DNA of 52,933 bases from the NCBI RefSeq assembly GCF_000472965.1, contig NZ_AXAU01000031.1:1-52933 (forward strand), given 5' to 3'. The position numbers and the translations under genes were made by a program. A model generated the notes under the pieces. That model was not told the DNA's origin. It saw nothing but the letters and a program-made list of their open reading frames with translations, and searched no databases. Numbering within the stretch: the first letter of the stretch is position 1; every line of letters begins with the position of its first letter. This document shows positions 51,978 to 52,933 of this stretch, piece by piece. Origin of the DNA: Bradyrhizobium murdochi (GTDB lineage: Bacteria; Pseudomonadota; Alphaproteobacteria; Rhizobiales; Xanthobacteraceae).

Positions 51978-52933
51978 ATGGATGATTTGTTGCGGGAGTT
52001 CCTGACTGAAACCAGCGAGAGCCTGGATACGGTCGACAATCAGTTGGTGCGGTTCGAGCAGGATCCGAGCGACGCGAAGATCCTCGATAACATCTTCCGC
52101 CTGGTCCACACCATCAAGGGCACCTGCGGCTTTCTGGGCCTGCCGCGGCTAGAAGCACTCGCCCATGCCGGCGAGACCTTGATGGGCAAATTCCGCGACG
52201 GCATGCCGGTCAAGGCCGAAGCCGTGACGCTGATCCTGTCCTCCATCGACCGCATCAAGGAAATCCTCGCAGGTCTGGAGGCCACCGAGACCGAGCCCGA
52301 GGGCACCGACGAAGACCTGATCGAGAAGCTGCATGCGATGGCCGAAGGCGGCCACCATGCCGAGGTGCCGCCTGAACCCGCAGCCGCGCCCGTCGTGGCC
52401 GCGCCGCCGGCGCCGCCCGCGATGACGCCGCCCGCGATGACCAAGGGCACGCTGGTCGAGCAGGTGCTGGAACGCCCGTTGCGTCCGGGCGAAGTCTCGC
52501 TCGACGACCTCGAGCGCGCCTTCCGCGAGACCGCGACCGACGTCGCGCCGGCACCCGTCGCCAAGGCGGCGCCGGCGCCGGAAGCCAAGGAAGCTGCCAA
52601 GGAAACTGCGAAGGAAACAAAGGCAAAGCCGGCCAAGCGCGCCGCCGCCGTCGAAGTCGACGGCGAGGTCGCCGACAAGATCGCCAACCAGTCGATCCGC
52701 GTCAACGTCGATACCCTCGAACATCTGATGACGATGGTCTCCGAGCTGGTGTTGACCCGCAACCAGCTCCTGGAAATCTCCCGCCGCAACGAGGACACCG
52801 AGTTCAAGGTGCCCTTACAGCGGCTCTCCAACGTCACCGCCGAGCTGCAGGAAGGCGTCATGAAGACGCGGATGCAGCCGATCGGCAATGCCTGGCAGAA
52901 GCTGCCGCGCATCGTGCGCGACCTCTCGGGCGA
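51978..52933 (+). CDS. cheA: Chemotaxis histidine kinase CheA (5' part, cut by window end)
   Basis: The ATG at 51978 has GAAGG eight bases upstream and the frame runs open to the window edge (318 codons, no stop). Residues 1-105 are the Hpt domain with H44 in RLVHTIKGTCGFLG. A Pro/Ala/Lys-rich linker follows to about residue 235. The P3 dimerisation region then begins (SIRVNVDTLEHLMTMVSELVLTRNQ), leading into the kinase domain at the end. CheA passes phosphate to CheY and CheB in flagellar chemotaxis. More chemotaxis genes are expected downstream. Confidence 0.95.
   Translation, partial: MDDLLREFLTETSESLDTVDNQLVRFEQDPSDAKILDNIFRLVHTIKGTCGFLGLPRLEALAHAGETLMGKFRDGMPVKAEAVTLILSSIDRIKEILAGLEATETEPEGTDEDLIEKLHAMAEGGHHAEVPPEPAAAPVVAAPPAPPAMTPPAMTKGTLVEQVLERPLRPGEVSLDDLERAFRETATDVAPAPVAKAAPAPEAKEAAKETAKETKAKPAKRAAAVEVDGEVADKIANQSIRVNVDTLEHLMTMVSELVLTRNQLLEISRRNEDTEFKVPLQRLSNVTAELQEGVMKTRMQPIGNAWQKLPRIVRDLSG

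Overview
The window looks like chromosome of a Bradyrhizobium-type alphaproteobacterium (Nitrobacteraceae/Bradyrhizobiaceae). The case rests on high GC with strong third-position bias, a DUF3551 secreted protein, ChpT (the CckA-CtrA phosphotransferase) next to a chemotaxis cheA, an EipA/DUF1134 envelope protein, Tat-type secreted proteins, and several palindromic intergenic repeats that I recognise as dispersed in this family (1-365, 2885-2980, 7296-7380, 7996-8081, 9742-9824, 34170-34211). Species cannot be fixed from sequence reading alone.

Layout. 1-2830: a dispersed repeat, a DUF3551 protein, an isocitrate-lyase/PEP-mutase family enzyme, a cytochrome b561 remnant and a one-TM hypothetical. 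2984-7839: the YcjX/TIGR01620 pair, a hemolysin III homologue, an SDR and a glycine/tyrosine-rich secreted protein. 8096-14043: a catabolic unit of acyl-CoA dehydrogenase, class III CoA transferase, hotdog hydratase and benzoylformate-decarboxylase-type ThDP enzyme, with a divergent LysR regulator. 14513-16060: a two-gene unit of a heme-oxygenase-like metalloenzyme and a Tat-exported small protein whose domain resembles nitrile-hydratase leader peptides. 16713-20123: a very large SAM/cyclase/ATPase/TPR signalling protein. 20757-28264: an accessory-looking stretch with an orphan ABC binding protein, an exported hemerythrin with an MFS permease, an alpha/beta hydrolase, an ArsR/SRPBCC pair with a palindromic operator, and a CNNM/CBS protein with a one-base frameshift.

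28390-34161: an FAD aromatic hydroxylase, two tandem CYP153-like P450s and a divergent isovaleryl-CoA-dehydrogenase-type gene, suggesting oxidation of hydrophobic substrates feeding acyl-CoA metabolism. 34358-43667: mostly housekeeping and envelope genes (DUF898, M48 protease, LysR, DUF2927, HD phosphohydrolase, L,D-transpeptidase), a second, non-BFDC ThDP enzyme, a PD-(D/E)XK-like protein and an M20 peptidase. 43789-47055: a cluster of very small genes, three of them under 50 codons, plus a cysteine-rich secreted peptide with seven-residue Cys spacing. 47161-52933: tRNA-Val(CAC) with its terminator, a membrane-anchored coiled-coil protein, EipA, a YHS protein, CysQ, ChpT and the 5' part of cheA, which runs off the window.

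Most long reading frames on the strand opposite these genes are GC-driven shadows. The best candidates for something undescribed are the Tat/NHLP-like protein with its heme-oxygenase-like partner (14513-16060), the BFDC-containing acyl-CoA operon (8096-12991), the heptad-cysteine secreted peptide (44353-44652) and a possible small RNA ending at the orphan terminator near 30150.
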